5,826 nucleotides of DNA. Origin: Massilia sp. (GTDB lineage Bacteria > Pseudomonadota > Gammaproteobacteria > Burkholderiales > Burkholderiaceae_D). Shown here piece after piece: positions 1 through 4,878 of this stretch. The stretch is taken from NCBI GenBank assembly GCA_003520365.1, contig DOUW01000127.1, positions 1 to 5,826 on the forward strand, in the 5' to 3' direction. The notes below the pieces were generated by a model. That model made no database searches. It saw only the letters and a program-made list of their open reading frames with translations, and was not told the DNA's origin. Every line of letters begins with the position of its first letter. The first letter of the stretch is position 1. The translations under genes and the position numbers were made by a program.

Positions 1-28
1 GGCCCGGACCGGCGTCCGGGTCCGGGCC
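1..28. repeat. Perfect 10-bp inverted repeat at window edge
   Basis: GGCCCGGACC at 1-10 is the exact reverse complement of GGTCCGGGCC at 19-28, leaving an 8-nt loop. The left arm touches the window edge, so the true stem may be longer. No T-tract follows on the + strand, and the - strand side lies outside the window. It may be a terminator for a - strand gene outside the window, or simply GC-rich coding sequence. Confidence 0.4.
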
Positions 29-194
29 TGCGTCGGCGGCCGCAGCCGCCCGTTACGTCCGTTACGCTCGTTACGCCCGACTGGCGCGCTGGGGCGCCAT
101 TCATCCGCCGCGCCCGATTCTTCTGCCGGTGCGCCTGCTGAATCGCCTGTTGGCCCGCCTCGTGGTCGCCTGGCTGGCGTGGCGTCCTGTCTGA
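3..194 (+). CDS. Possible 3' end of an unknown protein (partial)
   Basis: This frame is open from the window edge to a TGA at 192-194, about 63 codons. The predicted tail is rich in Ala, Arg, Pro and Leu: an Ala/Gly/Pro stretch, then RYVRYARYARLARWG, then a Leu/Val/Arg-rich end finishing in AWLAWRPV. I recognise no domain. Weak support for coding comes from a 9-bp triplicate repeat (51-77) that stays in phase as Arg-Tyr-X and from the lack of a better candidate on either strand. An open frame of this length is expected by chance at this GC content, so the region may equally be non-coding. Confidence 0.22.
   Translation, partial: PGPASGSGPASAAAAARYVRYARYARLARWGAIHPPRPILLPVRLLNRLLARLVVAWLAWRPV
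51..77. repeat. Three tandem 9-bp units, CGTTACGYY
   Basis: The units CGTTACGTC (51-59), CGTTACGCT (60-68) and CGTTACGCC (69-77) follow each other directly and differ only in the last two bases. The period is a multiple of three and in phase with the possible upstream reading frame, where it reads Arg-Tyr-Val, Arg-Tyr-Ala, Arg-Tyr-Ala. Confidence 0.6.
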
Positions 195-212
195 TCCGGA
201 CGACAGCGGCGG

Positions 213-239
213 CCCCGCGCGGGGAGGGGCGCGGAAGTG
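213..239 (+). promoter_or_regulatory. Shine-Dalgarno-like tract in a palindrome before an alternative GTG start
   Basis: CCCCGCGCGGGG (213-224) is a perfect palindrome that can fold as a 4-bp GC hairpin. Its right arm runs into GGGGAGGGG (221-229), which contains GGAGG nine bases before a GTG at 237. That GTG is in frame with the large sensor gene and would add 28 residues. If used, the site could be partly masked by the hairpin. I prefer the ATG at 321, so this may be only leader or intergenic sequence. Confidence 0.25.
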
Positions 240-320
240 TTTGCCGAAAGCCGCCGTTGTATGACACACTTCGGGGCTTTGGTGCTTTTGGGCAAGCAAA
301 TTATTCTTCTGGAACAGACC

Positions 321-3170
321 ATGGAGCGTCGCCTGCTGTTTTCCTTCACCCGCGCGGCCGTCCTCACTTTCGGGGCCGGCCTGGCCGCGTCGTGCGCGCT
401 GTTCGTCGGCGTGAGCCATCTCGAATACGACAACCTGGCCCTTTCCTTCGGCCAGCGCGCCGACCAGCGCGTGGCCACGGTGCGCCAGGGGCTGCACGAT
501 GCGGTCGAGGTGGTGACGGTGACCAACCAGCTGTTCAGCCTGGGCGCGCCGGTGACGCGCCAACAGTTCCACGATTTCACCTCGCCCCTGCTGCAGCGCC
601 ATCCCTACATCAAGGCCTTCAACTTCCACCGCACGGTCGATGACAGCCAGCGCGCCGCGGTCGAGGCCGAGCTGCAGCAGGTGTTGCCGGGCACGACGAT
701 CACCCAGGTGCGCGACAGCGTGAGCGTGCCGGCCGAACGGCGCGCGCAATACCACGTCGTCTACTACCTCGAGCCGATGGCCGGCAACGAGCCGGCCTTC
801 GGCTTCGATTCCGGCACCCGTCCCCAGATCCGCGCGGCGGTGGCGCGCGCCCGCGCCGAAGGCCGTGCCATCGCCAGCGAGCTGTTCCCGCTGGTCCAGG
901 ACACCCACCCGCAGCCGAGCTTCCAGCTGGTCATGCCGCTGAGCGACCGCAGCGGCAAGCTGGCCGGCGACACCACCATCATCGTGCGTGCGCGCGACCT
1001 GGTGCAGAACGCCCTGGCCAGCGCCAACCTGCTGGGCGACAGGCAGATCGTAATGTCGGTCTACGCCTCCGACAAGCCCGATCCGGCCAACCTGATCTTC
1101 AGCACCCGCGCCGGGGACACCCCGGTGCCGCGCGACACCATGGGCGCCTGGATCGCGCCCGAACACCGCTCCAGCCTGGTGCGCACGATCGAGGCCGCCG
1201 GCCGCCCCTGGCTGGTGGAAGTGATCGCCCTGCCGCGCCCGTTCGCGGCCGACCACCTGGCCTCGCTGGCGACCCTGGCCGGCGGCATCCTGCTCAGCCT
1301 GCTGACGGCGGCCTGGGTCCAGGCATCCAGCATGCGTACCCGGCGCGTCCAGCAGCTGGTGCGCAAGCGCACCGCCGACCTGAAGCGCACCAACCGGCGC
1401 CTGGTCGACGACATGATCGCGCGCGAGCGCACCGAAAAGGCCTTGCAGCAGAGCGAACAGCGCTTCCGCCAGCTGGTGGCGATGTCCTCGGACTGGTACT
1501 GGGAGCAGGACCGCAACTACCGCTTCACGATGATCACCGGCGGCTTTGCCGAAAAGGCCGGCGTGACGGTCGAGCGCGTGCTCGGCAAGACGCGCTGGGA
1601 ATACATGGAAGGACTGGCCGACACCGAAGCCGGCCGCGCCCATATCGCCCAGGTCAAGGCCCACGAAGCCTTTAGCGACCTCGAATACCAGGTCCAGGAC
1701 GACAACGGCGACACCCGCTGGTTCCTGGTCAGCGGCCAGCCGGTGTTCGACGAGCACGGCAACTTCCAGGGCTACCGCGGCACCGGCTCCGACATCACCG
1801 CGCGCAAGCTCACCGAGCAGCGCGTGCACCACGTGGCCCAGCACGACGTGCTGACCGGCCTGCCCAACCGTTCGCTGCTGCAGGACCGGCTGAGCCAGGC
1901 CGTCGCCTACGCCACCCGCAGCGCGAATCCGGTCTGGGTCATGCTGATCGACCTCGACCGCTTCAAGTTCGTCAACGACAGCATGGGCCACAAGGCCGGC
2001 GACGTGCTCCTGATGACGGTAGCGGCGCGCCTGCGCTCGTCGCAGCGCGATTCCGACACGGTGGCGCGCCTGTCGGGCGACGAATTCGTGGTGATCCTGT
2101 CCGAGCACGGCGAGCAGCGCCTGACGGCCGACATCGTGCAGCGCGTGATGGATGCGGTGGCCCAGCCGGTGATGCTCGGCACCAAGGAATTCTTCGTCAC
2201 CTGCAGCATCGGCGTGGCCGTCTACCCGAGCGAGAGCACGCCGGCCGACGCCCTGATCGAGCACGCCGACATCGCGATGTACCGCGCCAAGAAGCTGGGC
2301 CGCAACAACTTCCAGTTCTACACCCCGGCGATGAACGAGGAATCGCTGGAACGCGTGCGCATCGAAGGCGCGCTGCGCAATGCCCTCGAACGCGACGAAT
2401 TCGTGCTGTACTACCAGCCCCAGCTCGACATGAAGAGCGGCAAGATCGTCGGCATGGAAGCCCTGATCCGCTGGCAGCATCCGGAACTGGGCATGGTGCC
2501 GCCGAGCCGCTTCGTCAGCATTGCCGAGGAAACCGGGCTGATCGTGCCGATCGGCGCCTGGGTGATGCGCACCGCCTGCGCCCAGAACAAGGCCTGGCAG
2601 GACGCCGGCTTCGACAAGCTGCGCGTGGCCGTGAACCTGTCGGCGCGCCAGTTCGCCGCCGCCGGCCTGATCGAGAGCATCGAGCAAATCCTGCAGGACA
2701 CCGGACTGGCGCCGCAGTACCTGGAGATCGAGCTCACCGAGAGCCTGTTCATGAGCGACGTCACGCCGGCGGTGGACCTGCTGCACCGGATGAAGGCGCT
2801 GGGCGTGAACCTGTCGATCGACGACTTCGGCACCGGTTATTCGAGCCTGTCCTACCTGTCGCGCTTCCCGATCGACGTCCTGAAGATCGACCTCTCGTTC
2901 GTGGCCGACATCACGCGCGACGCCAACGACGAAGCGATCGTCACCTCGATCATCGCGCTGGCCCACAACCTGAAGCTGGCCGTGATCGCCGAGGGCGTGG
3001 AAACCGGCGAGCAGCTCGACTACCTGCGCCGCCATGGCTGCGACGAAATCCAGGGCTATTACTTCAGCCGTCCGCTGCCGGCGCGCGAGTTCGAACAGCT
3101 GCTGGTGGAAGGACGCGGCCTGGCCCCGGACGAGATCGCCGCGCCCGAGCCCGAGCCGGCTACCGCCTGA
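321..3170 (+). CDS. Membrane-bound CHASE-PAS-GGDEF-EAL cyclic-di-GMP signalling protein
   Basis: Predicted inner-membrane c-di-GMP turnover enzyme of 949 residues. In order: transmembrane segment 12-31; periplasmic CHASE-like domain about 35-305; transmembrane segment 313-333; charged coiled-coil linker about 340-380; PAS with PAC tail 378-498, ending GTGSDITARK; GGDEF about 504-665; EAL about 680-925. The GGDEF half has HDVLTGLPNR (508-517), DLDRF (544-548), an RDSD inhibitory I-site (576-579) and SGDEF (585-589). Ser for the first Gly is a variant compatible with activity in some family members. The EAL half has EALIRW from 713, N772 in NLS, E804 in ELTES, DDFGTGYSSL (834-843), K855, E891 in EGVE and Q911 in QGY, so the expected metal and catalytic residues are all present. 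I infer phosphodiesterase activity is likely and cyclase activity possible. The start at 321 is chosen because MERRLLF followed directly by a membrane segment is typical. GGAA lies six bases upstream. A GTG at 237 with a stronger Shine-Dalgarno is the alternative. The Pro/Glu-rich tail after 925 looks unstructured. Confidence 0.95.
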   Translation: MERRLLFSFTRAAVLTFGAGLAASCALFVGVSHLEYDNLALSFGQRADQRVATVRQGLHDAVEVVTVTNQLFSLGAPVTRQQFHDFTSPLLQRHPYIKAFNFHRTVDDSQRAAVEAELQQVLPGTTITQVRDSVSVPAERRAQYHVVYYLEPMAGNEPAFGFDSGTRPQIRAAVARARAEGRAIASELFPLVQDTHPQPSFQLVMPLSDRSGKLAGDTTIIVRARDLVQNALASANLLGDRQIVMSVYASDKPDPANLIFSTRAGDTPVPRDTMGAWIAPEHRSSLVRTIEAAGRPWLVEVIALPRPFAADHLASLATLAGGILLSLLTAAWVQASSMRTRRVQQLVRKRTADLKRTNRRLVDDMIARERTEKALQQSEQRFRQLVAMSSDWYWEQDRNYRFTMITGGFAEKAGVTVERVLGKTRWEYMEGLADTEAGRAHIAQVKAHEAFSDLEYQVQDDNGDTRWFLVSGQPVFDEHGNFQGYRGTGSDITARKLTEQRVHHVAQHDVLTGLPNRSLLQDRLSQAVAYATRSANPVWVMLIDLDRFKFVNDSMGHKAGDVLLMTVAARLRSSQRDSDTVARLSGDEFVVILSEHGEQRLTADIVQRVMDAVAQPVMLGTKEFFVTCSIGVAVYPSESTPADALIEHADIAMYRAKKLGRNNFQFYTPAMNEESLERVRIEGALRNALERDEFVLYYQPQLDMKSGKIVGMEALIRWQHPELGMVPPSRFVSIAEETGLIVPIGAWVMRTACAQNKAWQDAGFDKLRVAVNLSARQFAAAGLIESIEQILQDTGLAPQYLEIELTESLFMSDVTPAVDLLHRMKALGVNLSIDDFGTGYSSLSYLSRFPIDVLKIDLSFVADITRDANDEAIVTSIIALAHNLKLAVIAEGVETGEQLDYLRRHGCDEIQGYYFSRPLPAREFEQLLVEGRGLAPDEIAAPEPEPATA

Positions 3171-3191
3171 CGATGTTGATGGGTAATTCTT

Positions 3192-3222
3192 TGTAGTAAT
3201 TTCTACATCATTCCTCTAGAAT
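3192..3222 (+). promoter_or_regulatory. Probable promoter with small inverted repeat, for the 71-residue gene
   Basis: The gap after the sensor gene is AT-rich compared with its surroundings. TAGAAT at 3217-3222 matches five of six bases of a -10 box and would start transcription near 3229, about 25 nt before the GTG at 3255. No good -35 sits 16-18 bases upstream. Instead there is the inverted repeat TGTAG-N6-CTACA (3192-3196 and 3203-3207), in the place where an activator could bind. Confidence 0.4.
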
Positions 3223-3254
3223 GGCATGTCTCTATTGCAACTGAGGGAGCTGAT

Positions 3255-3470
3255 GTGAAGATGGACGAAGTACAGGAGCACCCGGCGCCCGCGGCCAGGC
3301 CGCGCGTCACCCGGACCGACCTGCGCACGTGCGACCTGGTCAACCAGGCGGTGGCCTCGATTCCCACCCTCGGCCTGCAGCGCGCGGCCGAATTCCTGGC
3401 GGCGATGAACATCCCGGCGGAGATCGCCGTGCGCACGCTCGTGTATCCGCATCGGCGCCGGCGCGGCTGA
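3255..3470 (+). CDS. Small protein of unknown function, 71 residues
   Basis: I do not recognise a named family. The start is GTG at 3255, preceded by GAGGGAG (3243-3249) with a 5-nt gap. An in-frame ATG at 3261 would be too far from that site for the best spacing. The first 20 residues are Pro/Ala/Arg-rich and probably flexible. Residues 22-63 look helical: DLRTCDLVNQ, a short turn at IPTLG, then LQRAAEFLAAMNIP and EIAVRTLVYP. The C-terminus is strongly basic (HRRRRG). There is no signal peptide or membrane segment. The basic tail and helix-turn-helix-like spacing would allow nucleic acid binding, but this is a guess. It lies 84 bp after the c-di-GMP gene on the same strand but seems to have its own promoter. 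Codon use matches its neighbours. Confidence 0.7.
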   Translation: MKMDEVQEHPAPAARPRVTRTDLRTCDLVNQAVASIPTLGLQRAAEFLAAMNIPAEIAVRTLVYPHRRRRG

Positions 3471-3493
3471 AAAAAGGTGCGCAGCGCCGGTTG

Positions 3494-3526
3494 TCGTAGG
3501 GCGGGCACCCCGTGCCCACCCTACGA
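3494..3526. repeat. REP-like palindrome between convergent genes
   Basis: The arms at 3494-3508 and 3512-3526 are 15 bases each around a 3-nt loop, pairing everywhere except C3502-A3518. In RNA made from the - strand that mismatch becomes a G-U pair, so the hairpin is fully paired there. The - strand reads TCGTAGGGTGGGCAC at its start. From memory, GTAGGGTGGGCAC-type palindromes are dispersed repeats in many proteobacterial genomes, but I cannot test copy number here. It lies between the 3' ends of the + gene ending at 3470 and the - gene ending at 3541, and may protect or terminate both transcripts. No T-tract follows immediately on either strand; T6 on the - strand occurs only about 20 nt further on, at 3475-3470. 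Confidence 0.75.
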
Positions 3527-3540
3527 GTATCCGCAGGCGC

Positions 3541-3924
3541 TTATTTGCGCGGCTGCTGCGCCAGGATGTCGGCCAGCGACTCCTGGCCCTTGGCCGTGAC
3601 CTCGAAGCCGCCCTCGGCGCGCGGCGCGATGTGCGATTTGCGGCTGAGGAACTGGACGACGTCGCCGGCGACCGGCGCGGCCGGGTCCTGCGACAAGGCC
3701 TGCAGGGCTTCGATGCAGCTGCGCAGGAACAGCACTTCCTGGCCCTTGTCGGTCAGGGCCAGGCTGCCATTGCGGCCATACTGGATCATCTTCAGGCCCG
3801 CGAGGCGCTTCGCGTTGCGTCCGACACAGGCGTTGACCCGGTCGCTGCGCGCGCCGCCGCGAATGAATTCGAGCGCGTTGTATTCGTCAGTCGTCAGTTT
3901 TTCGTTCTTCATTGCCGCTTTCAT
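3541..3924 (-). CDS. Winged-helix-like protein with two similar halves, unknown function
   Basis: A 127-residue soluble protein without signal peptide or membrane segment. The first half runs from TTDEYNALEFIRGG through GRNAKRLAGLKMIQYGRNG to LTDKGQEVL (57-65), which resembles helices, a recognition helix and a beta wing followed by the closing helix of winged-helix regulators. The second half repeats the pattern in shorter form: VVQFLSRKSHI, then GGFEVTAKGQESL (105-117). The wing signature L/V-T-x-K-G-Q-E-x-L recurs 52 residues apart, suggesting an internal duplication. I infer a small DNA-binding or scaffold protein and cannot name a family. Start choice is open: ATG at 3924 or ATG at 3912 (123 residues). 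Neither has a strong Shine-Dalgarno, and a possible promoter at 3942-3970 slightly favours the shorter form. The reading frame extends upstream to 4005, but the added residues are Cys/Arg-rich and not convincing. Confidence 0.75.
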   Translation of the reverse strand: MKAAMKNEKLTTDEYNALEFIRGGARSDRVNACVGRNAKRLAGLKMIQYGRNGSLALTDKGQEVLFLRSCIEALQALSQDPAAPVAGDVVQFLSRKSHIAPRAEGGFEVTAKGQESLADILAQQPRK

Positions 3925-3941
3925 GGTTCGGTGCGGCCAAC

Positions 3942-3970
3942 ATGGTAACCGCCGCAAGCCATGGCGACAA
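3942..3970 (-). promoter_or_regulatory. Possible sigma-70 promoter of the winged-helix-like gene
   Basis: On the - strand TTGTCG (3970-3965) and TACCAT (3947-3942) each match four of six consensus bases and are separated by exactly 17 bp. Transcription would begin near 3935. The -35 box lies in the loop, and the spacer in one arm, of the inverted repeat at 3949-3992. Confidence 0.3.
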
Positions 3971-3992
3971 CCATCACAGGCACTTGCGGCGG
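3949..3992. repeat. Perfect 10-bp inverted repeat overlapping a promoter
   Basis: CCGCCGCAAG (3949-3958) and CTTGCGGCGG (3983-3992) are exact reverse complements with 24 nt between them. The loop itself holds the smaller repeat ATGG/CCAT (3961-3964, 3971-3974). The structure sits in the gap between the 45-residue gene and the winged-helix-like gene and covers the predicted -35 region. It could be an operator for a dimeric regulator, possibly the adjacent protein itself, or an RNA stem in a read-through transcript. No T-tract follows, so it is unlikely to be an intrinsic terminator. Confidence 0.5.
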
Positions 3993-4038
3993 CCTGGCAT
4001 CCCACCCGGCGCCAATCGACGCCGCTGCTCGAACCTGC

Positions 4039-4176
4039 TTAGCGCAAGGTGCGCAGGGCAATCCACACCAGGCCCGCGCCGATGATGCCGGCCACCGCCA
4101 GCACGCCCTGGAAGCGGCGCGAGGTGAAGCCGTGGTTGCGGCCGAGATAAATCTTGTTGTGCAGCGAATTGCCCAT
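4039..4176 (-). CDS. Single-pass membrane microprotein, 45 residues
   Basis: The protein begins MGNSLHNKIYLGRNHGF and continues to a hydrophobic stretch at residues 24-41 (GVLAVAGIIGAGLVWIAL), ending RTLR. One transmembrane helix with GxxxG-like glycines (G30, G33, G35) is expected. The N-terminal part carries K8, R13, R20 and R21, which by the positive-inside rule favours a cytoplasmic N-terminus. ATG at 4176 is preceded by ACGGAGA with GGAG eight bases upstream, a good ribosome binding site, and a perfect TATAAT lies about 40 bases upstream. This makes the gene convincing despite its size. No family is recognised. The gene is divergent from the 58-residue gene and 114 nt upstream of the winged-helix-like gene on the same strand. 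Confidence 0.75.
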   Translation of the reverse strand: MGNSLHNKIYLGRNHGFTSRRFQGVLAVAGIIGAGLVWIALRTLR

Positions 4177-4212
4177 CTGTGCGTCTCCGTAACTGAACCG
4201 ATGTAAATGAAT

Positions 4213-4218
4213 ATTATA
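4213..4218 (-). promoter_or_regulatory. Consensus -10 box for the 45-residue membrane protein gene
   Basis: Read on the - strand, 4218-4213 is TATAAT, a perfect -10 box directly after a run of seven T. Transcription would start near 4206, giving a leader of about 30 nt that contains the GGAG ribosome binding site. The -35 region at 17-bp spacing (CGTTCC) is poor, so an activator or the GAAC-rich motif nearby may help. Confidence 0.55.
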
Positions 4219-4236
4219 AAAAAACTCACAAACAAG

Positions 4237-4254
4237 GAACGTTCGACACCGAAC
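4237..4254. promoter_or_regulatory. GAAC/GTTC palindrome cluster, possible operator
   Basis: GAACGTTC (4237-4244) is a perfect 8-bp palindrome. GTTCG (4241-4245) also pairs with CGAAC (4250-4254) across four bases, so three GAAC/GTTC half-sites lie within 18 bp. They fall where the -35 element of the - strand promoter is expected, a natural place for a regulator. Confidence 0.35.
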
Positions 4255-4258
4255 ATAA

Positions 4259-4281
4259 TTGTAACTTTGTGTGAATTACAA
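4259..4281. promoter_or_regulatory. TTGTAA-N11-TTACAA inverted repeat, possible operator
   Basis: TTGTAA (4259-4264) and TTACAA (4276-4281) are exact inverted copies with an 11-nt spacer and 17 bp between equivalent positions, about one and a half helical turns. It sits in the AT-rich centre of the region between two divergent small genes, so a bound dimer could control both. I cannot assign it to a known regulator. Confidence 0.35.
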
Positions 4282-4297
4282 CATCGGTGGCGTGTGT

Positions 4298-4319
4298 ATT
4301 GCGCGCCGATTGCGCACCC
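4298..4319 (+). repeat. Two direct copies of ATTGCGCNCCN, 11 bp apart
   Basis: ATTGCGCGCCG (4298-4308) is followed at once by ATTGCGCACCC (4309-4319), nine of eleven bases identical. The period is close to one helical turn, which would present both copies on the same DNA face. They lie immediately upstream of the extended -10 box of the 58-residue gene, as activator sites often do. Confidence 0.4.
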
Positions 4320-4323
4320 TGGC

Positions 4324-4332
4324 TGTTAGGAT
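4324..4332 (+). promoter_or_regulatory. Possible extended -10 box for the 58-residue gene
   Basis: TGTTAGGAT contains TG one base before TAGGAT, which matches four of six -10 consensus bases. No -35 is found at normal spacing. Transcription would start near 4339, leaving a leader of about 26 nt with AAGGAG. Activation from the direct repeats just upstream is possible. Confidence 0.25.
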
Positions 4333-4364
4333 TGTTCCAACATTGTCAACGCAAGGAGTACACC

Positions 4365-4541
4365 ATGAGCAATCCACGACAGAGTTCGGACCCGGCAGCC
4401 CGGGGCGGCGCCATCCTGCACGAGGACGACATCGGCAGCGGCGAAAAGACGCCAGCGCAAAAGGAAACGGAAGAAATGATCCGCCAGATCCCGCCGCTGC
4501 CGTCGGGCGAGAAGAAGGAGCAGGGAGAGGGCAAGGCCTGA
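4365..4541 (+). CDS. Small disordered hydrophilic protein, 58 residues
   Basis: ATG at 4365 has AAGGAG (4353-4358) six bases upstream, an excellent ribosome binding site. Longer frames that begin further upstream lack such a site. The protein is highly charged and contains no Phe, Trp, Tyr or Cys. The N-terminus is Ser/Pro/Gly-rich, HEDDIGSGEK is acidic, and KETEEMIRQIPPLP in the middle could form one short amphipathic helix before a Lys/Glu/Gly tail. There is no signal peptide or membrane segment, so it is presumably cytoplasmic. The composition resembles stress-induced hydrophilic proteins, but no family is recognised and this role is speculation. It is transcribed towards the 57-residue gene on the other strand. 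Confidence 0.75.
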   Translation: MSNPRQSSDPAARGGAILHEDDIGSGEKTPAQKETEEMIRQIPPLPSGEKKEQGEGKA

Positions 4542-4555
4542 AGGGTGCGGTAAGT

Positions 4556-4607
4556 TTAAAATAGAAAATAGCCTGTGGACCGCCCAAGGGGCGGTCCGAC
4601 AGGCTAT
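4556..4607 (-). terminator. Intrinsic terminator for the - strand small genes
   Basis: An 18-bp stem (4568-4585 with 4589-4607) has a 3-nt loop and one bulged G at 4598. On the - strand the stem is followed by TTTTCTATTTTAA, a good U-rich tract, so it should terminate the transcript from the 57-residue gene, whose stop lies about 75 nt upstream. On the + strand no T-tract follows, so there it is only a strong hairpin. Confidence 0.75.
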
Positions 4608-4682
4608 GGGCCAAGGTATCGAGCTTCGATCGCGGCCGACCGCGGCTGGGCAGGATCGGCGCGCAGGCTGCGCGCCTTTTTT
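4568..4682 (+). ncRNA. Candidate structured small RNA or structured 3' UTR
   Basis: Four hairpins follow one another: 4568-4607 (18 bp, one bulge), 4618-4630 (ATCGA/TCGAT, 3-nt loop), 4631-4644 (CGCGG/CCGCG, 4-nt loop) and 4658-4676 (8 bp) with T6. TAAAAT at 4557-4562 could be a -10 box that starts an RNA at the first stem, giving about 115 nt ending in an intrinsic terminator. There is no good -35, so the simpler reading is the 3' UTR of the 58-residue gene, from which a small RNA could be processed. I recognise no known RNA family. Confidence 0.35.
4658..4682 (+). terminator. Intrinsic terminator downstream of the 58-residue gene
   Basis: GGCGCGCA (4658-4665) and TGCGCGCC (4669-4676) form a perfect 8-bp GC stem with a GGC loop, followed directly by TTTTTT (4677-4682). 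It lies 117 nt after the stop of the 58-residue gene. Its T-tract overlaps the stop codon of the convergent 57-residue gene (4681-4683). Confidence 0.85.
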
Positions 4683-4854
4683 ATTGCGCCCGGATCGGCG
4701 GCTCGGGAATCACGGGTTCCTCGACGGGTGCGTGCGCCGGGTCGGGCACGTCGTCGGGGACCGGAATGGTGGGCGGAGTCGGGGTCTGCTCCGGGTCGGG
4801 CGTAGAATGGGCGTGCAGCGCGCCGTGTTCTTCGCGCGGGTCATTGGTTTCCAT
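4681..4854 (-). CDS. Proline-rich acidic microprotein, 57 residues
   Basis: ATG at 4854 follows AAAGGA with a 5-nt gap, a convincing ribosome binding site. The TAA stop lies in the T-tract of the opposite-strand terminator. The protein has 15 prolines, 12 acidic and only two Arg residues, and no Lys, Phe, Trp, Tyr or Cys. Pro-Glu and Pro-Asp pairs fill residues 19-53 (for example PEQTPTPP and EEPVIPEPP), so an extended, disordered chain is expected. There is no signal peptide. Function unknown; a proline-rich linker or binding peptide is possible. It lies 105 nt downstream of the 60-residue gene on the same strand and may share its transcript. Confidence 0.7.
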   Translation of the reverse strand: METNDPREEHGALHAHSTPDPEQTPTPPTIPVPDDVPDPAHAPVEEPVIPEPPIRAQ

Positions 4855-4878
4855 CGTCGTCCTTTCTGTGAATGCGCA

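Noticed and set aside
101..580. Open frame of 159 codons on the - strand
   Set aside because: It is antisense to the start of the sensor gene, has an Arg/Ser/Thr-rich composition typical of a GC-rich shadow frame, and lacks a ribosome binding site.
179..643. Open frame of 154 codons on the + strand
   Set aside because: It overlaps the conserved CHASE-like region in another frame, and its Pro/Arg/Ala-rich product has no recognisable features.
3921..4256. Open frame of 111 codons on the - strand with a hydrophobic beginning
   Set aside because: It overlaps the 45-residue gene in another frame. That gene has the GGAG site and a proper membrane helix, while this frame begins within the AT-rich promoter region.
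4236..4264. ECF-sigma promoter based on GGAAC
   Set aside because: GGAAC at 4236-4240 has no matching -10 motif at the usual 16-18 bp spacing, and the bases are better explained by the GAACGTTC palindrome.
4568..4682. Known RNAs such as 6S, 4.5S or tmRNA, or a CsrA-sponging RNA
   Set aside because: None of their characteristic sequences is recognised, and the GGA triplets are in a stem or linker, not in hairpin loops.
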